NCBI GenBank assembly: GCA_018712545.1
Contig: DVGV01000079.1
Span: 1 to 35,019, forward strand
Direction: 5' to 3'
Length of the DNA stretch: 35,019 bases
Origin: Candidatus Coprenecus merdigallinarum
Lineage (GTDB): Bacteria > Bacteroidota > Bacteroidia > Bacteroidales > UBA932
The translations under genes and the position numbers were made by a program. The notes below the pieces were generated by a model. The model searched no databases, was not told the DNA's origin, and saw only the letters and a program-made list of their open reading frames with translations. This document shows, one piece after another, positions 1-7,965 of the stretch. The stretch's first letter is position 1, and each line of letters starts with the position of its first letter.

Positions 1-131
1 AAGCCGGAAAATACGGCATCCACATCCCCGCCGGCCAGTGGCATTCGGTGGAGGTCATCGATCCGTCTGTCATCCTGGAGGTGAAGGACGGCCCCTACAT
101 GCCTCTTCAGCCTGAGGATACCCTTGACTGA
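1..131 (+). CDS. WbuC-like cupin-fold metalloprotein, C-terminal end only
   Basis: This is the last 42 codons of a gene that starts outside the window; the reading frame begins at base 3 and ends with TGA at 129-131. The visible protein contains GIHIPAGQWHSVEV and VKDGPY. These resemble the C-terminal strand and metal-site histidine region of the WbuC family of small cupins, which are often encoded in O-antigen and other surface-polysaccharide loci. The biochemical role of that family is not settled. The location just ahead of UDP-sugar genes fits that context. A hairpin with a T-run at 243-295 probably ends its transcript. With only the tail visible, another cupin family cannot be excluded. 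Confidence 0.55.
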   Translation, partial: AGKYGIHIPAGQWHSVEVIDPSVILEVKDGPYMPLQPEDTLD

Positions 132-176
132 CCGCTCATTATCAGTTTATTCATCCGGCCACTCTTTCATCAAAGA

Positions 177-205
177 CCTTAAAATCATCTTCATGACTTT
201 TAAGG
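177..205. repeat. Small palindrome between cupin gene and integrase
   Basis: CCTTAAAA at 177-184 is matched by TTTTAAGG at 198-205, with a partly self-complementary 13-nt centre. It lies in the 200-bp gap next to the integrase stop codon. It could be a secondary structure or a recombinase-related site. Nothing in the sequence decides which. Confidence 0.3.
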
Positions 206-242
206 CCGTTGTGACAGAATAGCCTGGAGATATTGCACGAGT

Positions 243-295
243 CCCTCAATGAGTGATGTTTTTCGAAAAAAACGTCACTCATTGAGGGATTTTTA
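243..295 (+). terminator. Long hairpin terminator after the cupin gene
   Basis: A perfect 14-bp inverted repeat, CCCTCAATGAGTGA at 243-256 and its complement at 275-288, is extended inward by T-rich/A-rich pairing to a CGAA tetraloop at 264-267. ATTTTTATTTT follows on the plus strand. This is a Rho-independent terminator for rightward transcription. Reading leftward there is no T-run, so it is less likely to end the integrase transcript. Confidence 0.7.
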
Positions 296-331
296 TTTTC
301 CGCAGGGATGATTACTTTGCTTGATAAATCA

Positions 332-1546
332 TCAGGACCGCTCCAGCGGCGCAAGTATGCTCCTGTTGGCGCTGTCGATGAGCGACTCGTCGAGGGCGGC
401 CAGGTAGATGCGCGTGGTACGCTCGGAGGTATGGCCCATGCCGGAGCTGATGACGGCGATGGGGGTGTTGCGGTTGCGGGCGGCAGTGGCCCAGGAGTGA
501 CGGGCCACATGGGAGGACAGGGGGGGGTCGAGGTTCAGAAGGCAGCTCAGACGCTTGAGCTTTCGGTTGTAGTATCCGAGTGCTGTCTGATACTCTGAGT
601 AGGCTGTCCGGACGTCCTGGGAGCGGATGACGGGGAATACATACGGGGAGTCCTGCCGGTTCCGGCCGTATTTCTTAAGGATGTTCCCGATGCAGGTCTC
701 GATGCGGATACGGAGCTTCTGCCCGGTCTTCCGGCGGCGGTATACTATGCTTCCGCCGCGTATATCCTCACGGCGCAGGAACACCATGTCGATGAAAGCC
801 ATTCCCCTGGTGCAGTAACTGAACAGGAACATGTCGCGGGCCAGGTCCAGTGCCGGGGCGCAGCTGAGGTCAAGCTCCTTCAGCCTCAGCATTACTGACT
901 CGTCTACGGCCCTCTTGCTGGTGCGGTCAGTTCCTGTGTATACGTTGCTGAACGGATTGCCCTGGGGCACCAGCCCGTCCTTGACGGCCTTGTTGTAGAC
1001 CGACCTGAGATTGCGCATGTAGAATGAGACGGTGTTGCGTGTGAGCGATTTGCCGTAAAGCCATTCTGCGTAGCCGCGCAACAGGCCGCAGGTCCACTCC
1101 GACAGAGGTATGTCCTTCCCTTGCAGATACTTTGCAAAGCTGGTCAGGCTCCTGCGGCGATTACGGGCAGTCCCGTATTTTCCCCTGCTGACCAGCTCCT
1201 GGATGTCTTCTTCTATGTATTTCAGCGAATTTACGCGTGAGCATCCGCTGCGGAACCGCTCTACTACATCGCCGAGGCTGTAGTCCTTGCCTGATGTCTC
1301 GAGGCTCTCAGTGATGCTGTGCAGGAGCTGTATGTTGCGCTCGATGGTTTCCTGATACCCGTCGACTGTCCCTGCGGTGTCGCCGGAGCGTACGGGACGC
1401 CCCTCGGTTCCAGTCCATTGTCCGGGGTAGATGTGGATGCCTGCGGAGACGGATCTGGATCTTCCTTTGTGGCAGAGTTGATAGTAAAGTGTTCCAGGTC
1501 TGCCTTCTACGGTGGAGGCTCTGAATTTTAATCTGATGGTGGTCAT
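332..1546 (-). CDS. Tyrosine recombinase / integrase, Bacteroidota type
   Basis: This 404-residue protein belongs to the tyrosine site-specific recombinase family, which cuts and rejoins DNA through a covalent 3'-phosphotyrosine. Residues 1-85 look like the arm-binding N-terminal domain, about 90-205 the SAM-like core-binding domain, and 215-395 the catalytic domain. The whole catalytic set is visible: Arg247 (CTRGM), Lys273 (RRKTG), His346 and Arg349 (HVAR), His372 (GMGHTS) and Tyr381 (TRIYLAAL), so it is likely active. It is a lone recombinase facing against the surface-sugar genes, with no transposition, conjugation or phage genes beside it. In Bacteroidota such solitary enzymes can be DNA invertases or remnants of integrated elements; this sequence does not decide. 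The ATG at 1546 is a normal start. Confidence 0.9.
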   Translation of the reverse strand: MTTIRLKFRASTVEGRPGTLYYQLCHKGRSRSVSAGIHIYPGQWTGTEGRPVRSGDTAGTVDGYQETIERNIQLLHSITESLETSGKDYSLGDVVERFRSGCSRVNSLKYIEEDIQELVSRGKYGTARNRRRSLTSFAKYLQGKDIPLSEWTCGLLRGYAEWLYGKSLTRNTVSFYMRNLRSVYNKAVKDGLVPQGNPFSNVYTGTDRTSKRAVDESVMLRLKELDLSCAPALDLARDMFLFSYCTRGMAFIDMVFLRREDIRGGSIVYRRRKTGQKLRIRIETCIGNILKKYGRNRQDSPYVFPVIRSQDVRTAYSEYQTALGYYNRKLKRLSCLLNLDPPLSSHVARHSWATAARNRNTPIAVISSGMGHTSERTTRIYLAALDESLIDSANRSILAPLERS

Positions 1547-1599
1547 AGTAATTTGTAATTAAATTATCACGAATTTTATCAATGTTTAACAAAACGTAT

Positions 1600-1607
1600 T
1601 ATCTTTG
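1600..1607 (+). promoter_or_regulatory. Putative -7 promoter box of the UDP-sugar operon
   Basis: TATCTTTG matches the Bacteroidota -7 consensus TAnnTTTG and lies 30 bases ahead of the ATG at 1637, in a short AT-rich divergent gap. No clear -33 TTTG is seen at the usual distance. Its position argues against the possible GTG start at 1607, which would put the promoter inside the gene. Confidence 0.55.
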
Positions 1608-1636
1608 TGTGGTTGTATAAGCAAAACACAGAGAGA

Positions 1637-2608
1637 ATGCCTACAAAGAATTTTGCTCTTATAGGTGTCGGAGGCTATATCGCCCCGCGGCATCTCAGAG
1701 CGATAAAGGATACAGGAAATACCTTACAGGCGGCTTACGACCGCTTCGACAGTGTCGGGATCATGGACAGTTTCTTCCCCGACGCTGCTTTTTTTACTGA
1801 ACAGGAGCTCTTCGACCGTCACTGCACCAAGCTCAAGGGCACTGACCGTCAGATCGAGATACTGTCGGTCTGCACCCCCAACTATCTGCACGACGCCCAC
1901 ATGCGCTACGGCCTCAGGCTCGGCGCCGACGTCATCTGCGAGAAGCCGGCGGTGCTCAATCCCCACAACATCGACGCTATCATGAAGATAGAGCAGGAGA
2001 CCGGCCACAAGGCCTACAACATCCTCCAGCTCCGTCTCCACGACTCGATCGTGGCCCTGAAGAAGAAGATAGACGAGGGTCCCGCGGACAAGATCTACGA
2101 TGTGGACCTGACCTACATCACCTCCCGCGGCAACTGGTACTACGCCTCCTGGAAGGGCGACGAGCACAAGAGCGGGGGAGTGGCTACGAACATCGGCGTG
2201 CATTTCTACGACATGCTCCAGTGGATATTCGGTCCGGTGAGCGAGAATATCGTGCACGTCAAGAGCCACGACCGGGTGGCCGGCTACCTCGGCCTGAAGA
2301 AGGCCCGTGTGCGCTACTTCCTGAGCATCAACGCGGACAATCTGCCGGAGAATGCAGTCCAGGGCGAGAAGCGCACCTACCGCACGATCATGATCGACGG
2401 GGAGGAGTTCGAGTTCAGCGCCGGCTTCACCGAGCTCCACACCCGCAGCTACGAGAAGATACTCGCTGGCGAGGGCTTCCGCATCAGCGAGGCCCGTCCA
2501 TGCATCGAGATAGTCAGTCAGATACGCACGGCCGTGCCCGTCGGTCTCAAGGGCGATTACCATCCCCTTGCGAAGCTGCCCCTGGCACCTCATCCCTTCG
2601 GCTGGTAA
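1637..2608 (+). CDS. wlbA: UDP-N-acetylglucosaminuronate 3-dehydrogenase (WlbA/WbpB-like, Gfo/Idh/MocA family)
   Basis: This 323-residue cytosolic enzyme would oxidise C3 of UDP-GlcNAc-uronic acid with NAD, the first step toward UDP-2,3-diamino-glucuronate sugars for LPS or capsule. The N-terminus FALIGVGGYIAPRHLRAIKD closely matches WlbA/WbpB enzymes, including the Rossmann glycine run. The catalytic lysine motif EKP is at 102-104 (Lys103), and the conserved histidine is His189 in NIGVHFYDM. The length fits the family. The ATG at 1637 is preferred over an upstream GTG because a -7 promoter box lies at 1600-1607. An aminotransferase and an acetyltransferase follow directly, which is the pathway order. 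The 6-dehydrogenase that makes the substrate is not in the window. Confidence 0.88.
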   Translation: MPTKNFALIGVGGYIAPRHLRAIKDTGNTLQAAYDRFDSVGIMDSFFPDAAFFTEQELFDRHCTKLKGTDRQIEILSVCTPNYLHDAHMRYGLRLGADVICEKPAVLNPHNIDAIMKIEQETGHKAYNILQLRLHDSIVALKKKIDEGPADKIYDVDLTYITSRGNWYYASWKGDEHKSGGVATNIGVHFYDMLQWIFGPVSENIVHVKSHDRVAGYLGLKKARVRYFLSINADNLPENAVQGEKRTYRTIMIDGEEFEFSAGFTELHTRSYEKILAGEGFRISEARPCIEIVSQIRTAVPVGLKGDYHPLAKLPLAPHPFGW

Positions 2609-2609
2609 A

Positions 2610-3755
2610 ATGATGGAGGACGCAATGCAGGAACAGCAGAAGATACAGATGGTCGACCTTCACGGTCAGTACATGAGGATCAAGGCTGAGGTCGACGCAG
2701 CTATAGCGGAGGTCATCGACAGCTCGGCGTTCATCAACGGTCCGGCGGTAGGCCGTTTCGCCTCGGCCCTGGCGCAATATACCGGAGCCGCCCACGTCAT
2801 CCCCTGCGGCAACGGCACGGATGCCCTCCAGATAGCCCTCATGGCCCTCGGCCTGAAATCGGGCGACGAGGTCATCGTTCCGGCATTTACTTACGTGGCG
2901 TCGGCGGAGGTCATTGCCCTTTTAGGGCTCAGGCCGGTATTAGTGGATGTGGACAGGGAGACCTTCAATACGGATATCCGCTTCATAGAGAGGGCTCTGA
3001 CTTCCCGGACGCGGGCCGTCATCCCCGTCCATCTCTTCGGGCAGAGCTGCGACATGGCCCCGATACTGGAATTTGCCGCCGCCCACGGCCTGTATGTCGT
3101 CGAGGACAATGCCCAGTCCCTCGGAGCCGTCTACACCTTCCCTGACGGCCGCCGCAGGCATACCGGCACCCTCGGGCACATCGGCTGCACCTCATTTTTC
3201 CCTTCTAAGAACCTCGGCTGCTACGGAGACGGCGGCGCCCTTTTCACGGACGACCCTGAGCTGGCGGAGCGCATCCGCATGACCGCCAATCACGGGCAGC
3301 GGGTCAAGTACCATCACGACGTGGTGGGCTGCAACTCCCGCCTCGACACCATGCAGGCCGCTGTCCTGGAGGTCAAGCTGCGGCATCTCGATGAGTATTG
3401 TGCCGCGCGTGGGGAGGCTGCCGACCGCTACCGGGCATTGCTCCGGGATGTGGAGGGCATAGAGCTGCCTGCCGAGGCGTCTTACAGCACCCATGTCTAC
3501 CACCAGTTTACCCTGAAGGTCGCCGGCGGGGGGAGGGATGCACTGAAGGAGCACCTGGCCTCCCGCGGGATACCGTCGATGATATATTATCCGCTGCCGC
3601 TGCATCATCAGCTGGCCTACCGTCAGGAGGGGCTGTCCCTTCCCGCTGCGGAGGATTTGGCGCAGAGCGTATTGTCCCTGCCGATGCATACGGAGCTGAC
3701 GGCCGGGGTGCAGGAGAGGATAGCGGAGGCAGTGAAGGATTTTTTCAGGAAATAG
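2610..3755 (+). CDS. wbpE: UDP-3-keto-GlcNAcA aminotransferase (WbpE/WlbC-like, DegT/DnrJ/EryC1 family)
   Basis: A PLP-dependent aminotransferase of about 381 residues, expected to convert the 3-keto sugar made by the preceding dehydrogenase to the 3-amino sugar with glutamate as donor. Recognisable family segments are MVDLHGQY near the N-terminus, CGNGTDALQIALMALGL, VEDNAQSLGA, and the PLP-lysine motif FFPSKNLGCYGDGGA (Lys200 from this start). The ATG at 2610 lies one base after the previous stop codon. A second ATG at 2625, preceded by GGAGGA at 2615-2620, is equally possible and fits the homologous N-terminus slightly better. It is translationally close to both neighbours, so the three genes are almost certainly one operon. 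Confidence 0.87.
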   Translation: MMEDAMQEQQKIQMVDLHGQYMRIKAEVDAAIAEVIDSSAFINGPAVGRFASALAQYTGAAHVIPCGNGTDALQIALMALGLKSGDEVIVPAFTYVASAEVIALLGLRPVLVDVDRETFNTDIRFIERALTSRTRAVIPVHLFGQSCDMAPILEFAAAHGLYVVEDNAQSLGAVYTFPDGRRRHTGTLGHIGCTSFFPSKNLGCYGDGGALFTDDPELAERIRMTANHGQRVKYHHDVVGCNSRLDTMQAAVLEVKLRHLDEYCAARGEAADRYRALLRDVEGIELPAEASYSTHVYHQFTLKVAGGGRDALKEHLASRGIPSMIYYPLPLHHQLAYRQEGLSLPAAEDLAQSVLSLPMHTELTAGVQERIAEAVKDFFRK

Positions 3756-3759
3756 GACA

Positions 3760-4341
3760 ATGGAAGAGAAAGGATATTTCGCACATGAGACGGCGGTCAT
3801 CGACCCCGGATGCACGATAGGAGAGGGGTGCCGTATATGGCATTTTTCCCATATCATGACGGGGGCGGTGCTCGGGCCGGGCTGCAATATAGGGCAGAAC
3901 GTGGTCATCTCCCCGGAGGTGGTCCTCGGCCGCAATGTCAAGGTGCAGAACAATGTATCGGTCTATACCGGAGTGACCTGCGGGGACGATGTGTTCCTCG
4001 GGCCCTCCTGCGTCTTCACCAATGTGGTCAATCCCCGCAGCGCGGTCAACCGCCGGGGGGAGTATCTCCGCACGCATGTGGGGCAGGGGGCTACGATAGG
4101 GGCCAATGCCACGGTGGTCTGCGGCCACGACATCGGCGAGTGGGCCTTCATAGGCGCGGGGGCGGTGGTGACGAAGGACGTGCCTCCGTACGCTCTGGTG
4201 GTGGGCAATCCCTCGCGGCAGGTGGGATGGATGAGCCGGGCCGGCTATCGCCTGGAGTTCGGGCCTGACGGGACGGCTGTGTGCCCGGGAACCGGTGAAA
4301 AGTACAGGCTTCAGGACGGCCGCGTGAGTGTGGTGGAATAG
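3760..4341 (+). CDS. wbpD: UDP-2-acetamido-3-amino-glucuronate N-acetyltransferase (WbpD/WlbB-like)
   Basis: A 193-residue left-handed beta-helix acetyltransferase that would add acetyl from acetyl-CoA to the 3-amino group of the sugar nucleotide, giving UDP-GlcNAc3NAcA. Hexapeptide repeats run from about residue 10 to 150 (VIDPGCTIGEGC, VLGPGCNIGQNV and similar). FTNVVNPRSAVNR and the end motif PPYALVVGNPSRQVGWM are typical of the WbpD/WlbB group. It starts four bases after the aminotransferase stop. With the two upstream genes it makes a complete three-step module. The later C2 epimerase and the glycosyltransferases are not in the window, so whether the final sugar goes to O-antigen, capsule or glycoprotein is unknown. 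Confidence 0.88.
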   Translation: MEEKGYFAHETAVIDPGCTIGEGCRIWHFSHIMTGAVLGPGCNIGQNVVISPEVVLGRNVKVQNNVSVYTGVTCGDDVFLGPSCVFTNVVNPRSAVNRRGEYLRTHVGQGATIGANATVVCGHDIGEWAFIGAGAVVTKDVPPYALVVGNPSRQVGWMSRAGYRLEFGPDGTAVCPGTGEKYRLQDGRVSVVE

Positions 4342-4395
4342 AAATTGAACGATAACCTTTATAAACAGATAATTAATCTCAACCAACAAAAAAGT

Positions 4396-5712
4396 ATGAA
4401 GAAAACCATTTTAACCCTGATTCTGACGGCAGCACTCCTGCCTTTCGCCGCTTCGGCGCAGAATGTCAAGTTCGAGGAGTACGACCTCGACAACGGTCTG
4501 CATGTGATTCTCTCGCAGAACCACAAGACCCCCAATGTCGTAATCTCCGTGATGTATCACGTGGGCTCGAAGAACGAGGAGCCCCATCTGACCGGCTTCG
4601 CCCATTTCTTCGAGCACCTTATGTTCGAGGGCACCGAGAATATCGGCCGCGGCGAGTATGCCACCTACGTATCCGAGGCCGGTGGCTCTCTGAACGCCAA
4701 CACCTCCAATGACCGTACCTACTATTTCGAGCTGCTGCCCTCCAACCAGCTGGAGCTCGGAATGTGGCTGGAGTCCGAGAGGATGCTGCATCCCAAGATC
4801 GAGGAGATCGGCGTGAATACCCAGAAGGATGTGGTGTGCCAGGAGATGGGCCAGACCCGCGACAACCAGCCCTACGGCACCGCATTTACCAAGATCCTGA
4901 CCAACTCGTTCAAGGTTCATCCCTACAACCACGACGTACTCGGTTCCGAGGAGCACATCCGCAATGCCTCCATCCAGGATTTCCAGGACTTCCACGATAT
5001 GTTCTACAAACCCAACAACGCCGTGTTGGTGATCTGCGGTGACTTCGATACCAAGCAGACCAAGGAATGGATCGAGGAGTACTTCGGTGACATTCCCGCC
5101 GGTACAGTGGAGCCCCGCCGTCCGGATCCCAATATGGAGCCTAAGCGTACAGAACCCATCAAGGATACAGTCTATGACAACATCCAGATGCCCATGCTGA
5201 TAGAGGTCTATCCCGCTCCTGCATACGGTACTGAGGACTATTTTGCAATGAACGTATTCAACTCCATACTCTCCGCAGGCAACTCAGCCCGTCTGCAGAA
5301 GCAGATCGTGGACACCAAGAAGACCGGTCTGATGGCTGGTGGCGGCGTGATGCCTTTCGAGCATCCGGGTGTGTTCATGATCCAGGGTATCCCCAACGGT
5401 GTGGATCTTTCCGTCCTTGAGGCAGATATAGACGCTGAGGTCTATGGCCTGCTGGAGAACGGCATGTCCGATGAGGAATTCCAGAAGGTGATGAATATGG
5501 TGGAGATGAGCGAGGCGACTTCCAACACCACTATCGAAGGTGTCGCCGAGAGCCTTGCAACAGCCTATACTTACCTCAAGAACACCAATTTCGTCAATGA
5601 GACCATGGAGCAGTACTCCAAGCTGACCAAGGAGAAAGTCCTCGAGGTCGCCAGGAAATATATCGACCCCGCTCAGAAGATCTCCATCTACTATCTTCCC
5701 AAACAGAACTAA
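4396..5712 (+). CDS. M16 family zinc peptidase, catalytic subunit, secreted
   Basis: A 438-residue M16B peptidase with an N-terminal signal peptide ending near FAASAQ (about residue 22), so it is probably periplasmic. The inverted zinc motif HFFEH is at 70-74 and the third ligand is Glu150 in VVCQEM, so the zinc site is intact. It lacks the C-terminal Arg/Tyr substrate motif seen in the next gene: the equivalent segment reads LQKQIVDTKKTGLMAG. This is the pattern of heterodimeric M16B proteases, in which one subunit carries zinc and the other carries R/Y. The ATG at 4396 is chosen because it begins the signal peptide; an in-frame ATG at 4345 would only add a polar leader. The substrate is unknown. 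Confidence 0.92.
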   Translation: MKKTILTLILTAALLPFAASAQNVKFEEYDLDNGLHVILSQNHKTPNVVISVMYHVGSKNEEPHLTGFAHFFEHLMFEGTENIGRGEYATYVSEAGGSLNANTSNDRTYYFELLPSNQLELGMWLESERMLHPKIEEIGVNTQKDVVCQEMGQTRDNQPYGTAFTKILTNSFKVHPYNHDVLGSEEHIRNASIQDFQDFHDMFYKPNNAVLVICGDFDTKQTKEWIEEYFGDIPAGTVEPRRPDPNMEPKRTEPIKDTVYDNIQMPMLIEVYPAPAYGTEDYFAMNVFNSILSAGNSARLQKQIVDTKKTGLMAGGGVMPFEHPGVFMIQGIPNGVDLSVLEADIDAEVYGLLENGMSDEEFQKVMNMVEMSEATSNTTIEGVAESLATAYTYLKNTNFVNETMEQYSKLTKEKVLEVARKYIDPAQKISIYYLPKQN

Positions 5713-5733
5713 CTTTAAGACATGTACAACGAT

Positions 5734-7794
5734 ATGAAAAAGATACTTACACTTACAATGGCGGCCGCCCTGCTGTCCCTTTTCCAGCTGAGCGCGCAGA
5801 TAGACAGAAGCAAGGCTCCCGAGGCAGGTCCCGCTCCCGTGGTGGAGTTCGGTGACTTCGAGAAATTCACCCTCGACAACGGTCTCCGCGTCATCCTCGT
5901 GGAGGACCATGACCGTCCTGTCGTCAACTTCAATATCAATTTTATCGTGGATCCCTTCGTGGAGGGTGAGAAGGCAGGCGAGTCCTCTTTCTTCGGCGAT
6001 CTCTGGGGCAGGGGAACTGTAAACCGTACTGCAGACCAGCTCAACAATGAGGTCGATTTCCTCGGCGCCACATTCCGTACCGGCTCCCGTTCCCTGGGTT
6101 TTATGACCCTTACCAAGTACACCGACAAGATGATGGATGTCCTCACCGATGTGCTGTACAACCCCACCTTCCCTCAGGAAGAGCTGGACAAGATCAAGGA
6201 CCAGGCTCTGGGCGTGCTTCAGATGTCCCGTACTTCTCCAGGTGCCATTATGGACAATATCATGACCGCTACGGTATATCCTGAGGGACATGCCTACAGC
6301 GATATCATGACCGAGGCTACGGTAGAGGCCATCACTGTAGATGACTGCCGTGAGTACTACGAGAACTACATCATTCCAAACAGCGCGGTTGTCATCATTG
6401 TAGGTGATATGAACCTTAAGGAAGCCAAGAATCTCTGCGAGAAATATCTCGGCAAATGGGAGAAGGGCGAGATCATCACCCATGAGGACCCCGCGGTCAA
6501 CTATCCCGAGGGCATCCAGGTGGTATTCTCTCCCAAGGACGGTGCGGTACAGTCTACTATAGAGATGATGTCTCCCATCACCCTTACCCCTGACTCCGAG
6601 GACCGTATGGCCCTGAGCATTGCCAATGCCATCTATGGCGGCGGTGGATTTGACGCCAAGCTGTTCCGCAACCTCCGCGAGACTCACGGATATACCTACG
6701 GAGTCTACTCCAGCGTCAGCTCGGATGAGATCTCCGGTAAGTTCAGCGCCGGCGGCGATGTCAACGGCAACGCTACCGACAGCTCCTTCGTGCAGATGCG
6801 CTTCGAGCTGCAGAACATGATGGACGGCGACTATACCGAGCAGGATCTGGAGAAGTTCAAGACCATGTATGCCGGTGATTTCTCCCGCTCGCTGGAATCT
6901 TCAAGCACCATTGCCAGCTTCGCTTACACTATCGAGCGTTACGGTCTGCCCGATGACTACTACGCCACCTATCTCCAGAGACTGGATGCCCTGACTCTCG
7001 ATGATATCCGCGCCGTAGTGGCCAAGTACTTCGACCCCGACAACATGTACTGGTTCTGCGTGGGTGATCCTTCCGTACTGCCCGCTCTGGCGGCTTACGA
7101 CTCTGACGGAGTGGTAGTAGAGCTCGACTTCGAGGGCAAGCCCATCGAACGCAAGGAGGTATCTGCAGACGTGACTGTCGAGTCCGTTCTCGAGAACTAT
7201 CTCAATGCCATCGGCGGCCGTGCTCTAGTGGAGGGCATCACCGATATGACCGAAGTGGTGGAAATGAGCATGATGGGCATGAGTATCTCGACTGAGACCA
7301 AGCGTATCCCCGCACAGAAAGCATTCTCCATGACTCAGTCAATGGGCGGTACTCCCGTATCTACGATAGTACTCCGTGACGGCAAGATCAAGGTGTCTGC
7401 CGGCGGTATGGAGCAGGAGATTACCGATCCCGCACAGGTTGAGGCCATGAGCGACATCTATCCCATCCCTGAGGTTCTCGGTCCTGAGCAGGGCTATGTA
7501 TTTACCCTCGAGGGCATCGAGAGCGTGGAGGGCCGCGACGCCTACAAGGTAAGGCAGGAGAAGAGCGGTATTGCTGCCTACCACTACTATGATGTGGCTA
7601 CAGGCCTCAAGGTCAAGAGTGTCGTTTCGGCGCAGGGTCAGACTACAGAAGCAGTCCTGGCTGATTATCAGAAGACAGCCTACGGTATCCTGTATCCTAT
7701 GACCCAGAAAGTCACTATGCCCCAGGTTGGTCTTGTGGAGGCCAAGGTTACCAAGGTTGAGTTCAACACCGGTATCACCCCTGACCAGCTGTAG
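5734..7794 (+). CDS. M16 family non-catalytic partner with extra C-terminal domain, secreted
   Basis: A 686-residue M16-fold protein with a signal peptide (cleavage near QLSAQ, about residue 22). At the position of the zinc motif it reads SFFGD (85-89), so all three zinc-motif residues are lost and it cannot bind zinc there. It keeps the R/Y element (LRETHGYTYG, Arg315 and Tyr322) that the upstream partner lacks, so the two proteins complement each other as an obligate pair. Residues from about 465 onward form an additional C-terminal domain (VLENYLNAIGG, then beta-rich sequence) resembling periplasmic lipoprotein-carrier-like folds. That resemblance is inference. The start at 5734 fits the signal peptide; an ATG at 5722 is also in frame. 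The gap from the catalytic gene is 21 bp. Confidence 0.9.
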   Translation: MKKILTLTMAAALLSLFQLSAQIDRSKAPEAGPAPVVEFGDFEKFTLDNGLRVILVEDHDRPVVNFNINFIVDPFVEGEKAGESSFFGDLWGRGTVNRTADQLNNEVDFLGATFRTGSRSLGFMTLTKYTDKMMDVLTDVLYNPTFPQEELDKIKDQALGVLQMSRTSPGAIMDNIMTATVYPEGHAYSDIMTEATVEAITVDDCREYYENYIIPNSAVVIIVGDMNLKEAKNLCEKYLGKWEKGEIITHEDPAVNYPEGIQVVFSPKDGAVQSTIEMMSPITLTPDSEDRMALSIANAIYGGGGFDAKLFRNLRETHGYTYGVYSSVSSDEISGKFSAGGDVNGNATDSSFVQMRFELQNMMDGDYTEQDLEKFKTMYAGDFSRSLESSSTIASFAYTIERYGLPDDYYATYLQRLDALTLDDIRAVVAKYFDPDNMYWFCVGDPSVLPALAAYDSDGVVVELDFEGKPIERKEVSADVTVESVLENYLNAIGGRALVEGITDMTEVVEMSMMGMSISTETKRIPAQKAFSMTQSMGGTPVSTIVLRDGKIKVSAGGMEQEITDPAQVEAMSDIYPIPEVLGPEQGYVFTLEGIESVEGRDAYKVRQEKSGIAAYHYYDVATGLKVKSVVSAQGQTTEAVLADYQKTAYGILYPMTQKVTMPQVGLVEAKVTKVEFNTGITPDQL

Positions 7795-7909
7795 TGCTGT
7801 GCGGCATCCTGGTCCGGCCGGCTGCAATTTGTCCGACCGTGAGGCAGATGCCATGACGATACCGCAGCTGTATCGGCATTCAGGCTACGCAGTTGCGGCT
7901 CCTTAACGC

Positions 7910-7946
7910 GAGGGCGACAGAATCCGTTCTGCCGCCCTCCTTTTTT
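7910..7946 (+). terminator. Terminator of the M16 peptidase operon
   Basis: GAGGGCG-A-CAGAA at 7910-7922 pairs with TTCTG-C-CGCCCTC at 7927-7939 around a TCCG loop, followed by TTTTTT at 7941-7946. It is a strong intrinsic terminator about 115 bases after the M16 stop codon. The stretch 7795-7909 before it holds nothing recognisable. Confidence 0.88.
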
Positions 7947-7965
7947 GCTGTCCCGGCCGCCCATC

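Noticed and set aside
332-1546. Integrase as the end of a larger integrated element in the window
   Set aside because: The flanking genes are ordinary sugar-nucleotide genes; no tRNA attachment site, conjugation, replication or phage genes are visible on either side.
1607-1636. GTG start at 1607 for the WlbA-like gene
   Set aside because: It overlaps the TATCTTTG box and would add ten residues not expected for the family; ATG at 1637 gives the normal N-terminus.
1724-2593. Minus-strand frame opposite the WlbA gene
   Set aside because: The plus strand encodes a strongly recognisable dehydrogenase; the antisense frame has no family features.
5284-6687. Long minus-strand frame opposite the M16 genes
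   Set aside because: It is the antisense shadow of two clear peptidase genes, rich in His, Val and Leu as usual for antisense frames in GC-rich DNA.
5734-7794. Second M16 gene as a pseudogene because the zinc motif is lost
   Set aside because: The frame is full-length, has a signal peptide and retains the R/Y element, so it is a normal non-catalytic partner.
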